Of a stretch of DNA of 64,000 bases, positions 1-11,263 are shown one piece after another. Both the position numbers and the translations under genes were made by a program. The number at the start of each line of letters is the position of its first letter. The stretch's first letter is position 1. Source of the stretch: Gordonia pseudamarae (lineage in GTDB: Bacteria > Actinomycetota > Actinomycetes > Mycobacteriales > Mycobacteriaceae); the NCBI RefSeq assembly GCF_025273675.1, contig NZ_CP045809.1:2852001-2916000 (forward strand), given 5' to 3'. The notes under the pieces are model-generated. The model was not told the origin of the DNA, did not search any database, and saw nothing but the letters and a program-made list of their open reading frames with translations.

Positions 1-14
1 CGCAGAGTTGTCAT
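1..14 (-). CDS. argD: Start of a gene following argB, probably argD (partial)
   Basis: An ATG on the minus strand at 14 opens a frame reading M-T-T-L that runs off the left edge, 33 bases after the argB stop. In mycobacteria the gene after argB is argD (acetylornithine aminotransferase), so the identity rests on gene order alone. Upstream there is only a weak purine stretch (GGAAC) as ribosome binding site. Four codons are too few to judge the product. Confidence 0.4.
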
Positions 15-47
15 GAGTTGTTCCGTTCGGAGCGATATGGGTGACCG

Positions 48-934
48 TTACACGGGGGTGCCGGGAACCACGCGGGTTCCGGCCGAGCTGGAGGTGAGCA
101 GTTCGGCGAGCACGGCGTGCGGGACCCGTCCGTCGACGACGTGGGCCCGCCGGACGCCGCCGTCGACGGCGCGCAGACAGGCCTCCATTTTCGGAATCAT
201 GCCCGAATCGAGTGTCGGCAACAGTTCGGCGAGGTCCGCGGTGCTGATCGAGGACACCAGCGACGAGCGGTCCGGCCAGTCGGTGTACAAACCTTCGACG
301 TCGGTCAGCATCACCAACCGGGCCGCGCCCAGTGCCTCGGCGAGTGCTCCGGCGGCGGTGTCGGCGTTGATGTTGTGCACTACCCCGTCCTTGTCGGGAG
401 CGATCGTCGAGACGACGGGGATCCGCCCGGCGGCGACCAGATCGAGGACCGCCGAGGTGTTGACGGAGGTGATGTCGCCGACCAGTCCGATGTCGGTGGT
501 GACCCCGTCGACTTGGACGGTGCGCCGGGTCGCGGTGAACAGGTGCGCGTCCTCACCTGTGATGCCGACCGCGTACGGCCCGTAGGTGTTGATGAGGCCG
601 ACCAGTTCGCGGCCGACCTGACCGAACAGCACCATCCGCGCCACATCCATCACCTCGGGGGTGGTGACACGAAATCCGCCGCGAAACTCTCCTTGCAGGC
701 CAAGGCGTTTGAGCATCGCCGAGATCTGCGGGCCGCCGCCGTGCACCACGATCGGATGCATGCCGCAGGCGCGCAGGAACACCATGTCGGCGGCGAAGGC
801 CGCTTTGAGCCGCTCGTCGACCATGGCATTGCCACCGTATTTGACCACGACGGTGGCGCCATGCAACTCCTGCAGTGCGGGAAGGGATTCGGCGAGAACC
901 GCGGCCTTGTCGATGGCGGTGAATCCGCTGTCGC

Positions 935-938
<4 letters not shown>
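48..938 (-). CDS. argB: Acetylglutamate kinase ArgB
   Basis: 296 aa, typical length. It phosphorylates N-acetylglutamate, the second step of the acetylated arginine pathway, in the cytoplasm. The amino-acid-kinase fold is clear: the N-terminal VVKYGGNAM phosphate-binding loop, the HGGGPQ glycine-rich loop, the substrate segment [15 protein letters not shown] and the C-terminal [14 protein letters not shown], which carries the ATP-binding lysine. I chose the ATG at 938 because it overlaps the argJ stop as ATGA, the usual sign of translational coupling, and because M-S-D-S-G matches the normal family N-terminus. A longer open frame upstream lies inside argJ and is not coding. Third or later gene of argC-argJ-argB. 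Confidence 0.96.
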
Positions 939-3420
<2,482 letters not shown>

Positions 3421-3452
3421 CTAACTCGCCGTCATCCCGGTAGTTTCTCCTG

Positions 3453-5051
3453 GTGACTTCAGATCGTTTTCCGGTGACACCGGTATCCCGTCGACGTGTC
3501 CTACAGGCAACCGCGGGACTCGGCGCACTCGGTGCCCTCGGCGCCACACGCACCTCCGCATTCGCGGCACCCGACGAGCAGGGCAGGACCGCCGCCGTCA
3601 TCGGCACCGGATTCGGCGGCTCCGTCGCCGCCCTCCGACTCGGCCAGGCCGGGTTCCGTACCACCGTCTTCGAGCGCGGACGGCGCTGGGACATCCGCAA
3701 GGACGGCAACACCTTCCCCAGCATCCGCAATCTCGACGGCCGCGCCTCCTGGTTCGCCGGCCAGGTGAGCCTGGGCGGACCGGCCGGTGTGCCCGTGGCC
3801 AAATATCCGGGCCTGCTCGACCAGGTCAAGGGCAACGGCATCGACTCGGTGTACGGGGCCGGCGTGGGCGGCGGCTCGCTCGTCTTCGGCGCATTCACCT
3901 CCACCCCCCGCAAACAGGACTTCGAGCACGTCTTCCCGGGCGGCACCGACTACGACGGACTGCTGCGCGAGTACTACCCGCGAGTCCTCAAGATGCTCAA
4001 CGCGAGCAAGCTGCCCGCCGACATCCTCGCCCACCCCAACTATGTGGGCGCACGCTCATGGGCCAAGACCGTCCGCCGCTACGGCGCACAACTACGCACC
4101 TTCGAGTACGCCGTCGACTGGGACATCGTGCGCGCCGAACTCGCCGGCCGGGCCACCCCGTCGTTCAGCATCGGCGAGATGGGCTTCGGCGCCAACAGCG
4201 GCGCCAAGAACTCCACCGACCACAACTACCTGCCCGCCGCCGAACGCACCGGCAACGTCACAATCAAACCGATGCACGAGGTATTCGAGATCCGGCCCCG
4301 CGGCAACCGGCCCGGCTTCATCGTCAAGGCCCGCCAGATCGACAACCAGAACCGCACCGTGCGCGTGGTCACCGCCGACGTCGACTACCTATTCCTCGGC
4401 GCCGGCTCGTTCCACACCACCCGCCTGCTCGTCGAGGCACGGGCGAAAGGGCACCTGCCCAAACTGTCCGGCAAGATCGGCGACGGATTCGGCGCCAACG
4501 GCGACTTCCTCACCGCCCGCACCGGGCTGACCGACGACTACGGACCGGTCCAGGGCGGTCCCGGCTACGGCCGGTTCTACGACGACGACTTCTCCGGCGG
4601 TCCGGTGTCGATGGTCTACCACTCCACCCCACTACCCGCACCCGGCGGAAAACTGTTGACCACCAACCTCATCCAGGTGTTCAGCCCCGAACGCGGCACC
4701 ATCGACTACAACCGGTCGACGGGCAGTGCCGTGCTGAATTATCCGTTCGCCGAACACAGCAGCATCCTCGACCGCCGCGGCAACGCCTTCGCGAACCACT
4801 TCGCGCGGCGCGCCGGCGGGGTTCCGATCGTGTCCCGGCTCGCCGGCTTCGGTTCCGCCAGCACCTATCACGGACTCGGTGGTGTGGTCATCAACAAGGC
4901 GGCCGACCTCAACGGCTCCGTCCACGGCTACGACAACCTGTACGTCGTCGACGGCTCGTTCATGCCGGGTGAGGTCGGTCTGGTCAACCCCTCGCTGACC
5001 ATCGCGGCGATCGCCGAACGCACGATGGACCGTTTCGTGGCGACGCACTAG
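3453..5051 (+). CDS. Tat-exported GMC oxidoreductase of the cholesterol oxidase type
   Basis: 532 aa. The N-terminus is a twin-arginine signal (S-R-R-R-V-L at residues 12-17, then a hydrophobic Ala/Gly stretch ending near residue 40), so the folded flavoprotein is probably exported. The FAD dinucleotide loop GTGFGG is at 51-56, GAGVGGGS follows near residue 135, and the C-terminus carries YHGLGG and VNPSLTI, which hold the catalytic His and Asn of class I cholesterol oxidases. Aligned from memory with the Streptomyces enzyme, the Glu needed for steroid isomerisation seems to be replaced (local sequence SMVYHSTPLP). The true substrate may therefore be another secondary alcohol. The GTG start at 3453 is the only one that keeps the Tat signal. 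It is the first gene of a five-gene operon; only six bases separate its stop from the next start. Confidence 0.85.
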   Translation: MTSDRFPVTPVSRRRVLQATAGLGALGALGATRTSAFAAPDEQGRTAAVIGTGFGGSVAALRLGQAGFRTTVFERGRRWDIRKDGNTFPSIRNLDGRASWFAGQVSLGGPAGVPVAKYPGLLDQVKGNGIDSVYGAGVGGGSLVFGAFTSTPRKQDFEHVFPGGTDYDGLLREYYPRVLKMLNASKLPADILAHPNYVGARSWAKTVRRYGAQLRTFEYAVDWDIVRAELAGRATPSFSIGEMGFGANSGAKNSTDHNYLPAAERTGNVTIKPMHEVFEIRPRGNRPGFIVKARQIDNQNRTVRVVTADVDYLFLGAGSFHTTRLLVEARAKGHLPKLSGKIGDGFGANGDFLTARTGLTDDYGPVQGGPGYGRFYDDDFSGGPVSMVYHSTPLPAPGGKLLTTNLIQVFSPERGTIDYNRSTGSAVLNYPFAEHSSILDRRGNAFANHFARRAGGVPIVSRLAGFGSASTYHGLGGVVINKAADLNGSVHGYDNLYVVDGSFMPGEVGLVNPSLTIAAIAERTMDRFVATH

Positions 5052-5057
5052 CCGCGC

Positions 5058-6704
5058 GTGAACACGGTGCTCCACGGGCTGTCGCCCACCGTCGCCGACC
5101 GGGTGGTCGAGCGACTGCGACAGCTCGGTATCTCCACGCTGTTCGGTGTGCACGGCGCCAACGCCGAAGACATCTTCGACGCCACCGTCCGCCACCCCGG
5201 GATCACCCCGGTGATCGCCAAGCATGAGTTCGCCGCCGGCGCGATGGCCGACGGTGCCGCGCGCATCGGCGGCGGTGTCTCGGCCGTACTCACCACCTCC
5301 GGTGGCGGTGCCCTCAACGTGGTCCCCGCACTCGCCGAGGCCTACGACAGCCGGGTGCCGGTGCTCGCCCTGCTGGGCACCGCACCCCGCCCCACGGTCG
5401 GCCGTGGCGGGTTCCAGGACATGCTGACCCCACCGGACACCATCGATCTCGCGGCGGTGCTCTCTGGAGTGGTCGGCGCGTACGCCGTCGTCGACGACCC
5501 GGGCGCGCTCGACGGCGCGTTCACCGCCGTGACCGACGCGCTGCGTCGCGGGCTGCCCGCGGCACTGGTGATTCCGAAGGACGTGCAGGCCGCACCGGCC
5601 CCCGATGTCGCCACCACGTCACCGCCGCACCCCCGGCGGGCGGCCGAACCGGCACCGGACGACCTGGCCGAACGACTGGCCGAACTGGCCGGCGCCGGCC
5701 GGATCTGCGTCTGGGCCGGCGAGGAAGCATCCCGCCTGCGGTTACGGGACCGGGTCGAGGCGCTCGCCGCCCTGGTGGGGGCCACGGTCGTCGTCGCACC
5801 CGGAGGACGCGACCTCGCCGTACCCGGCCGGTGCGCCGGGGTCACCGGGGTGATGGGCCATCCGTCGGCACACCGGGCCCTCGCCGCCGCCGACCTGTGG
5901 CTGGTGCTGGGCTGCCGCATGTCGCTGACCGACCGCGCCGGGCTCGACGCCCTCATCGCCGACACGGAGACGGTTCACGTGGGGTCGTGGCCGCCCCGCA
6001 CCCCCGGGGTCACCGACCACGTCCCCTGCGACGATCTGCGCGGGTTCCTCGATTCGGTGATCGAACGCACCGCCTGCCTGCTCACCGCACCACCGCCGCG
6101 GCCGACGGTAAGGCTCGAGCACCTGTCGACCCCGGCCACCGCCCACCCCCTCGACATGCGCACCGTGATCGACACGATCGGCGCCCACCTGCCGCCCGGC
6201 TGTGCGGTCTTCGCCGACGCGGGCAACACGGGCGCGGCATCCATCCACTACCTGCCGTTCGGTGACCACCGGTTCGAGGTGGCGCTGGGCATGGGAGGGA
6301 TGGGGCACGCGATCGGTGCCGGACTGGGCACCGCACTGGACACGGGCACCCGAACCGTGGTTATCACCGGCGATGGTTCGTTCTTCATGCACGGCATGGA
6401 GTTGCACACCGCCGCCGAATACGACGCACCGCTGACCCTGGTGGTGCTCAACAACAACGCACACGCGATGTGCGTGACCCGCGAACGCCTCTACTTCCCC
6501 GATACCCCCGGCCTCAACCGCTTCGGCCCGGCCGACATCGCCGCCGGCGCCGCGGCGATGTTCCCCGCCATCAAAGTCTTTCACGCCACCGACGCCGCGG
6601 GATTGGCCGCGGCCTGCCCCGACGCGCTCACCGCCGCGGGCCCCACCTGCCTCGTCATCGACGTAGACCCCGACGAAATCCCCCCGTTCGCACCGTTTCT
6701 CTGA
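5058..6704 (+). CDS. Thiamine-diphosphate-dependent enzyme, acetolactate synthase-like
   Basis: 548 aa with the three-part ThDP fold. The N-terminal PYR domain has the cofactor-activating Glu in KHEFAAGAMADG (about residue 57). A degenerate central domain spans about 195-345. The C-terminal PP domain has GDGSFF (about 438) followed by the NN pair (about 465) that binds Mg-ThDP. Such enzymes decarboxylate 2-keto acids and transfer the acyl unit, as in acetolactate synthase, benzoylformate decarboxylase and phosphonopyruvate decarboxylase. The anabolic ilvB is normally elsewhere with ilvN, so a specialised C-C ligation or decarboxylation is more likely here. The GTG start is six bases after the upstream stop. 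The substrate cannot be read from the sequence. Confidence 0.85.
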   Translation: MNTVLHGLSPTVADRVVERLRQLGISTLFGVHGANAEDIFDATVRHPGITPVIAKHEFAAGAMADGAARIGGGVSAVLTTSGGGALNVVPALAEAYDSRVPVLALLGTAPRPTVGRGGFQDMLTPPDTIDLAAVLSGVVGAYAVVDDPGALDGAFTAVTDALRRGLPAALVIPKDVQAAPAPDVATTSPPHPRRAAEPAPDDLAERLAELAGAGRICVWAGEEASRLRLRDRVEALAALVGATVVVAPGGRDLAVPGRCAGVTGVMGHPSAHRALAAADLWLVLGCRMSLTDRAGLDALIADTETVHVGSWPPRTPGVTDHVPCDDLRGFLDSVIERTACLLTAPPPRPTVRLEHLSTPATAHPLDMRTVIDTIGAHLPPGCAVFADAGNTGAASIHYLPFGDHRFEVALGMGGMGHAIGAGLGTALDTGTRTVVITGDGSFFMHGMELHTAAEYDAPLTLVVLNNNAHAMCVTRERLYFPDTPGLNRFGPADIAAGAAAMFPAIKVFHATDAAGLAAACPDALTAAGPTCLVIDVDPDEIPPFAPFL

Positions 6705-6719
6705 GAAAGCACACACCCC

Positions 6720-7421
6720 ATGACAGAAGAATCCCCCACCGATATGTCCCCGCCACCCGAGCCCGCCGCCTCTTCCCACCCGGCACTGGCCGACATCTCC
6801 GAACCACTCGACGGCGTGTTCCGGGTGGAAACCCATCCCCGGGCCGCCAACACCGCGCTGGTGGTGGACAAGATCCGCTCGGTGTACCCGCATCAGCAGA
6901 TCTACGGAAAGTTCTGCCCCGTCCAGGGATACGTCGACGCGCCGCCGCGCGAACTCTACGAATGGCTCTCCGACACCCGATCGCTGGAGGAATGGACCTA
7001 CAGCACCAGGGGGTTCACCCGGACCGAACGTCCCGACGTGTGGGCGGGCTACGACATGCTCAATGCCGACACCAAGATCTATGTGCGCACCGAGGCCAAC
7101 CCGGAGGCGATGACCGTCGACTACCACTGCGCGTGGGATCAGGGCGAACACCTGTGGATGATCTACCTGATGCGCGTCGTCGACGCCCGGACAGTCCTGA
7201 ACAAGCCGGGTTCGGTGGTGTTGTGGAACAACTGCCGACACCCCTTCTATGACGACAATCCGTTCCCCGAGACCGCACCGGCGGGCCGTGAGGAATGGGT
7301 CGGCGACCTGTGGGACATGTTCTGGGCGGGACACCAGATCGAGCTCGACAACCTGACCGCAATCGCCGAATATCGCCACCGCAATGGCCTTCCGCTGACC
7401 CCTGATTGGATGCGCTCGTGA
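6720..7421 (+). CDS. SRPBCC/START-like protein
   Basis: 233 aa. After a Pro-rich lead of about 40 residues comes a segment typical of the SRPBCC (helix-grip) fold: a VDAPPRELYEWLSDTRSLEEW-type helix and strand, then alternating strands and a long final helix (GDLWDMFWAGHQIELDNLTAIAEYRH). Members bind hydrophobic ligands in a cavity and act as polyketide cyclases or carriers. No catalytic residues can be assigned. The ATG at 6720 follows the ThDP gene by 15 bases. The stop overlaps the next start (GTGA), so its product is probably made together with the KAS III-like enzyme. Confidence 0.65.
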   Translation: MTEESPTDMSPPPEPAASSHPALADISEPLDGVFRVETHPRAANTALVVDKIRSVYPHQQIYGKFCPVQGYVDAPPRELYEWLSDTRSLEEWTYSTRGFTRTERPDVWAGYDMLNADTKIYVRTEANPEAMTVDYHCAWDQGEHLWMIYLMRVVDARTVLNKPGSVVLWNNCRHPFYDDNPFPETAPAGREEWVGDLWDMFWAGHQIELDNLTAIAEYRHRNGLPLTPDWMRS

Positions 7422-8443
7422 GCACCGCCCCCACCCTCCGGCTCGCCGACCTGGCCACCTATCGACCCGAGAATCGGGTCCCGGCAGAGTTTTTCGCCCA
7501 GTACGCGGAGACCGACGAACTGGCCGGCAACGTGATGTTCCGGTCGCCGTCGTTCCGTCATCACGCCGCCGACGGCGAAACGTCGGCGGATATGATCGTC
7601 ACGGCCGCAAAGGTTCTCACCGACAGACATGGCAGCGACTATCTCGCCGACGTGGACGTGGTACTCACCCACAGTCAGCTACCGGAGGTTCCGGTGCGCG
7701 GCTGCGTCGGCGAGGTGGCGCACCGGCTCGGGTTGCGCCCGCAAGCGGTGCTCGACGTCCACAACGGCGGTTGCGCCGCATTCATCCTTCTCCTCGAGCT
7801 GGCCGGTGACCTGCTCCGAGCGCGCGGAGCGCGTAAGGCACTGATCGGGTTGGCACAGAACAGTGCCGGACAGATCTTCGTCCAGGAACAGGTACGTGGC
7901 AAAGCGCAGGCGTCGATTCCCGGTGACGGCGCGGCGGTCGCCGTCCTCACCCTGTCCGATGAGGGCAGCCCCGTGCTGGACACGGTGTGCCGTTCCTACG
8001 GCCAGTATTCGGCCGATATGACGGCAGTCAGTTCACCCGAACGCAAGTATTGGGAGGCCGGACCCGGCCAGATCCACGTCGGATTCACCGAGGCGAAGAT
8101 CGCGAAAGTGCTGGCCCGAGGGAACCGTCTGGTGCCCGAGGTAGCGTATGAGGTCGCCGACCACATCGGGGTCAAGACCGCTGACTTGGATGCGTTCATC
8201 ACCAATCAGCCCAACCGCATTTTCCTCCGCAACTGGCGCGACGCGCTGGAACTTCCCGAGGAGCGGCATCCGGACACCTTCGACGAGTGCGGCAACCTGT
8301 TCGCCGTCGGCATCCCGATGACCCTCGACGCCGCCGTCAACGACGGGCGCATCACCGACGGAAATGTGGTGCTGATGGCGGCGTTCGCGCATGCAGGTGA
8401 CTTTGCCGCAGCCGGTGCGGTGCGCTGGGCCGGGCGGTCGTGA
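7418..8443 (+). CDS. Ketoacyl-ACP synthase III-like enzyme with altered active site
   Basis: 341 aa, the size of FabH. The nucleophile is in NGGCAAF (Cys119) and the conserved Asn in CGNLF (Asn293). Where FabH has the His of the HQAN box, this protein reads NQPN (Asn263), so the classical Cys-His-Asn triad is broken. Loss of that His argues against normal malonyl decarboxylation and for a simple acyl transfer or another ligation, as seen in some secondary-metabolite KAS III relatives. The GTG at 7418 overlaps the SRPBCC stop (GTGA) and its own stop overlaps the next start the same way. It lies in an operon with ThDP and PLP enzymes, not with fatty acid synthesis genes. Confidence 0.82.
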   Translation: MSTAPTLRLADLATYRPENRVPAEFFAQYAETDELAGNVMFRSPSFRHHAADGETSADMIVTAAKVLTDRHGSDYLADVDVVLTHSQLPEVPVRGCVGEVAHRLGLRPQAVLDVHNGGCAAFILLLELAGDLLRARGARKALIGLAQNSAGQIFVQEQVRGKAQASIPGDGAAVAVLTLSDEGSPVLDTVCRSYGQYSADMTAVSSPERKYWEAGPGQIHVGFTEAKIAKVLARGNRLVPEVAYEVADHIGVKTADLDAFITNQPNRIFLRNWRDALELPEERHPDTFDECGNLFAVGIPMTLDAAVNDGRITDGNVVLMAAFAHAGDFAAAGAVRWAGRS

Positions 8444-9471
8444 CCGCTGTGGTTCTCCGGCCCGCCGCTGCGCCAGTGGTGGCCCGTTGTGACCTCAACG
8501 AATCGGCATATCCGCCACTGCCTGAGGTGGCGGCGGCGCTGGCCGAACACGCGTCGAACGCCCACCGATACCCGGAGTTCCTGCCCGACGGTCTACGGGC
8601 AACGATCGCAACCCATCTCGGACTTGACCGGGCGGCGGTGACGGTCGGCGCGGGCGGAACCGCGGTGGCGTTCGCGATCTTGCAGGACTGTGTGACCCGA
8701 GCTGAGACGGCCGCGCCCCGGATCGCCACCCCGATGCCGACTTTCGACGGTTTCGCGATTCTCGCCCGGATGCTGGGCGCGACGCTCGACCCGTCGCCGC
8801 TCACCCCATCAGGTGTCCCGGACCTGGACGCGCTACGCTCGCGCATCGGCCCCGATACCGTCGCGGTGATCCTGTGTTCACCGCACAATCCCACCGGCGC
8901 CATCGTCGACGACACAGAGCTGCGCGCGTTCCTTCGGGCCGTCCCGTCGGGTGTGCGGGTGATCCTCGATCAGGCTTATGTCGAATACCAGGAAAACCCG
9001 CCGGACACCACGTCCCTGTTCGAGGTGAATCCGAATGTCGTTGTGCTACGCACATTCTCGAAGGCATATGGCCTCGCCGGACTACGCGCGGGCTATGCCT
9101 TCGGCATTCCGGAAACCATCGCCGAGCCACGCGACCACGAAGTACCGTTCGCCGTGAACGCGGCCGCCGAATACGCGGTCCCGGTCGCGCTCGCCGCCCA
9201 GCCGCAGCTACGGCAGCGGGTCGAGGCCATGCGCGCCGAACGCGACCGGCTGACCGTGGCCCTGACCGATCTCGGCTGCCTCGTCCTGCCCAGTCACGCG
9301 AACTTCGTATACCTGCCCGGCGCTGACGGCATCGCTGTCGGTCGCCTACTGCGCAGCATCGGCGTCATCGGCAAGGAGTGCGGCACCTACGGTTTCCGGC
9401 TCACCGTCACCAACTCCCGAACCACCGACTACCTGATCGACGCCCTCCGCCTCACCGCCCACACCGCGTAG
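8440..9471 (+). CDS. HisC-like class I/II aminotransferase (PLP)
   Basis: 343 aa. It is a fold-type I PLP enzyme close to histidinol-phosphate and aromatic aminotransferases, with SPHNPTGAIV, the Asp/Tyr pair in DQAYVEY, the Schiff-base Lys in TFSKAYGLAGLRAGYAF (Lys208) and the C-terminal Arg in FRLTVTN. It presumably aminates or deaminates the product of the preceding enzymes. It is not next to other his genes, so it is unlikely to be the housekeeping HisC. It is the last gene of the 3453-9471 operon, with a GTGA start overlap. It ends three bases before the convergent vapC stop. Confidence 0.85.
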   Translation: MTAVVLRPAAAPVVARCDLNESAYPPLPEVAAALAEHASNAHRYPEFLPDGLRATIATHLGLDRAAVTVGAGGTAVAFAILQDCVTRAETAAPRIATPMPTFDGFAILARMLGATLDPSPLTPSGVPDLDALRSRIGPDTVAVILCSPHNPTGAIVDDTELRAFLRAVPSGVRVILDQAYVEYQENPPDTTSLFEVNPNVVVLRTFSKAYGLAGLRAGYAFGIPETIAEPRDHEVPFAVNAAAEYAVPVALAAQPQLRQRVEAMRAERDRLTVALTDLGCLVLPSHANFVYLPGADGIAVGRLLRSIGVIGKECGTYGFRLTVTNSRTTDYLIDALRLTAHTA

Positions 9472-9474
9472 CTC

Positions 9475-9873
9475 TCAGAGAGGTGGGACCCGAACTGCAC
9501 CTTGTGGCACAACCCTCACCAACGCCTCGTCCATGGTTGCGAGCACTCCACCACGCTCAGCGGCCAACGATACGAGGTAGGCATCGGTGACCTGGCGGTG
9601 ACCACGGACATGACCAAGGGAGGCGTCGGCGTACGACAGCGAGTCGGGCCAGAACTCGAATCCGGACCTCATGCGCACCTGACGCAGGATCGCGACGGCA
9701 GTATCCGGCTTTTCGCCGATCCGCACCAGGAACCGAGCCAAGGCACCCTCCACGATCGGACAGACTGCAAACCGCTCCACGCCCGCTGCCCACACCGATG
9801 CCCGCGCGTGGTGCTCGTGTTCGACGATCGTGAGCGCTATCAGCACATTCGCATCGAGAAGATACGTCGTCAC
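9475..9873 (-). CDS. vapC: VapC-type PIN-domain toxin
   Basis: 132 aa, normal for VapC ribonucleases that cut tRNA or rRNA. PIN acidic residues are visible: Asp7 (LLDANV), Glu42 (VEGALAR), Asp97 (TDAYLVSLA) and Asp115 (ATMDEAL). The GTG start at 9873 overlaps the antitoxin stop (GTGA), the usual antitoxin-first arrangement. Which VapC subgroup it belongs to, and its RNA target, cannot be told. Confidence 0.9.
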   Translation of the reverse strand: MTTYLLDANVLIALTIVEHEHHARASVWAAGVERFAVCPIVEGALARFLVRIGEKPDTAVAILRQVRMRSGFEFWPDSLSYADASLGHVRGHRQVTDAYLVSLAAERGGVLATMDEALVRVVPQGAVRVPPL

Positions 9874-10100
9874 TCGTCGTCCAATGCGTCCGCGACATCC
9901 CGCGAGGAGACCCTCCTGCCGATGCTGACCACAGGAAACCCCGACCGCTCGTCGGTAGTTATGCGGAGCGGTTCATCCAGGTGCGACAATCCGCGCACCG
10001 TCAACTCCGCGAGCGTCGTCGACAGCGACTGCCCCCTGGACCGGGCCAACTCGACAACCCGCTGATGAAGTTCCGGGGACAGCTCAACAGTGGTCCTCAT
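9870..10100 (-). CDS. vapB: VapB-type ribbon-helix-helix antitoxin
   Basis: 76 aa. The N-terminal 45 residues (RTTVELSPELHQRVVELARSRG, then SLSTTLAELTVRGL) form a ribbon-helix-helix DNA-binding motif. The acidic C-terminal tail ending A-D-A-L-D-D-E would wrap the toxin. It starts at the ATG at 10100, just below a perfect palindrome, consistent with autoregulation by the VapBC complex. Confidence 0.88.
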   Translation of the reverse strand: MRTTVELSPELHQRVVELARSRGQSLSTTLAELTVRGLSHLDEPLRITTDERSGFPVVSIGRRVSSRDVADALDDE

Positions 10101-10103
10101 CTG

Positions 10104-10121
10104 TGCATCTTAAGTGATGCA
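10104..10121. promoter_or_regulatory. Palindromic operator candidate for vapBC
   Basis: TGCATC-TTAAGT-GATGCA is a perfect inverted repeat (6-bp arms, 6-bp spacer) three bases upstream of the vapB start codon. A further GTGATGCA copy follows on its distal side (10125-10132). Ribbon-helix-helix antitoxins bind such sites cooperatively. Confidence 0.55.
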
Positions 10122-10164
10122 ACCGTGATGCAGCAATACGACGCCCAGCATCCGGACCGCCTAG

Positions 10165-11263
10165 CTGTACTTCCCCGACACGTTGTGAACATCTGAGGTA
10201 AGGCGAAGACCTCCGGGCAGGATGTGGGTTACCACACTCACCATCTAGCCACGGAGGTCTTCGTGACTCACGCTAACGCACCTTTGACGCCCGAGGGGCG
10301 TCGCCGTCTTGCTTCCCTGATCATCGATGAGGGCTGGTCTTTGCGGCGCGCTGCCGAACGGTTCCAGTGTTCGCCGGCCACGGCCAAGCGGTGGGCCGAC
10401 CGTTACCGCGCCGGCCAGTGCCTGACCGACCGCAGTTCCCGCCCCGCCCGCTCACCGGCCCGGCTGCCCCGACGCACCGAACGACGAATCATCTGCCTGC
10501 GTTACTCCCGCCGGTGGGGACCGCACCGGATCTCCTATCACCTGGGTATCGCGCGTTCGACGGTCGGTCGGGTCCTGGAGCGCTACCGGATGCCGCTGCT
10601 GTCGAACATCGACCAGGCCACCGGACTACCGGTGCGCAGACCGAAACCGAAACGGTACGAGGTCGACCGGCCCGGACGACTCGTGCACGTCGACATCAAG
10701 AAGCAAGGCCGAATCCCCGACGGTGGTGGCTGGCGTGCTCATGGTCGCGGATCGGCCGCGGACCGTACTGCCGGTGTGGCCCGTGGCCGGGCAGCACGCT
10801 CGGGAGCACCGCACTCGCGGGGCTACCGCTACCTGCACCATGCCGTCGACGACCACTCCCGGGTGGCGTATTCGGAGATCCTCGACGACGAACGGAAAGA
10901 GACCGCGGCCAGATTCTGGCGGCGCGCCAACACGTTCTTCGCCGAGCGCGGCGTCGAAGTGACCGCGGTAATGACCGACAACGGTTCCTGCTACCGCTCC
11001 AACGCGTTCGCCCAGGCACTGGCCGAGACCGGGATCAAGCACAAGAAGACCAAGCCGTATCGGCCGCAGACGAACGGGAAGGTCGAACGTTTCAACCGAA
11101 CCCTGGCCGCCGAGTGGGCCTACGCCCGCCCCTACACCAGCGAAGCCGAACGCACCACCGCCTACACCGCGTGGCTGCACCACTACAATCACCACCGACC
11201 CCACACCGGAATCGGAGGCCAAGTCCCCTCAGGCCGCGTTCACAACCTCACGGGGAAGTACAC
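10165..11263 (+). mobile_element. Intact IS481-family insertion sequence with CTAG target duplication
   Basis: The ends carry 25-bp inverted repeats at 10166-10190 and 11238-11262. Each reads inward TGTACTTCCCCG, four differing bases, then GTTGTGAAC. CTAG lies immediately outside both ends (10161-10164 and 11264-11267). IS481 elements are known to insert at CTAG and duplicate it. One transposase fills the element, with all catalytic motifs present, so the copy looks recent and potentially active. It sits between vapBC and pheT. Confidence 0.9.
10205..10262 (+). promoter_or_regulatory. Hairpin that can hide the transposase ribosome binding site
   Basis: GAAGACCTCCG (10205-10215) is fully complementary to CGGAGGTCTTC (10252-10262), which contains the transposase Shine-Dalgarno GGAGG. 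A transcript entering from outside the element would fold and bury the site. A transcript starting inside the loop region would not, which would limit transposase synthesis from read-through. Confidence 0.6.

Noticed and set aside
5058..6704. ThDP enzyme as the branched-chain acetolactate synthase IlvB
   Set aside because: No ilvN or ilvC beside it, and the neighbours point to secondary metabolism.
8440..9471. Aminotransferase as the housekeeping histidinol-phosphate enzyme HisC
   Set aside because: It is the last gene of a specialised operon with no his genes near. The PLP fold alone does not separate HisC from aromatic aminotransferases.
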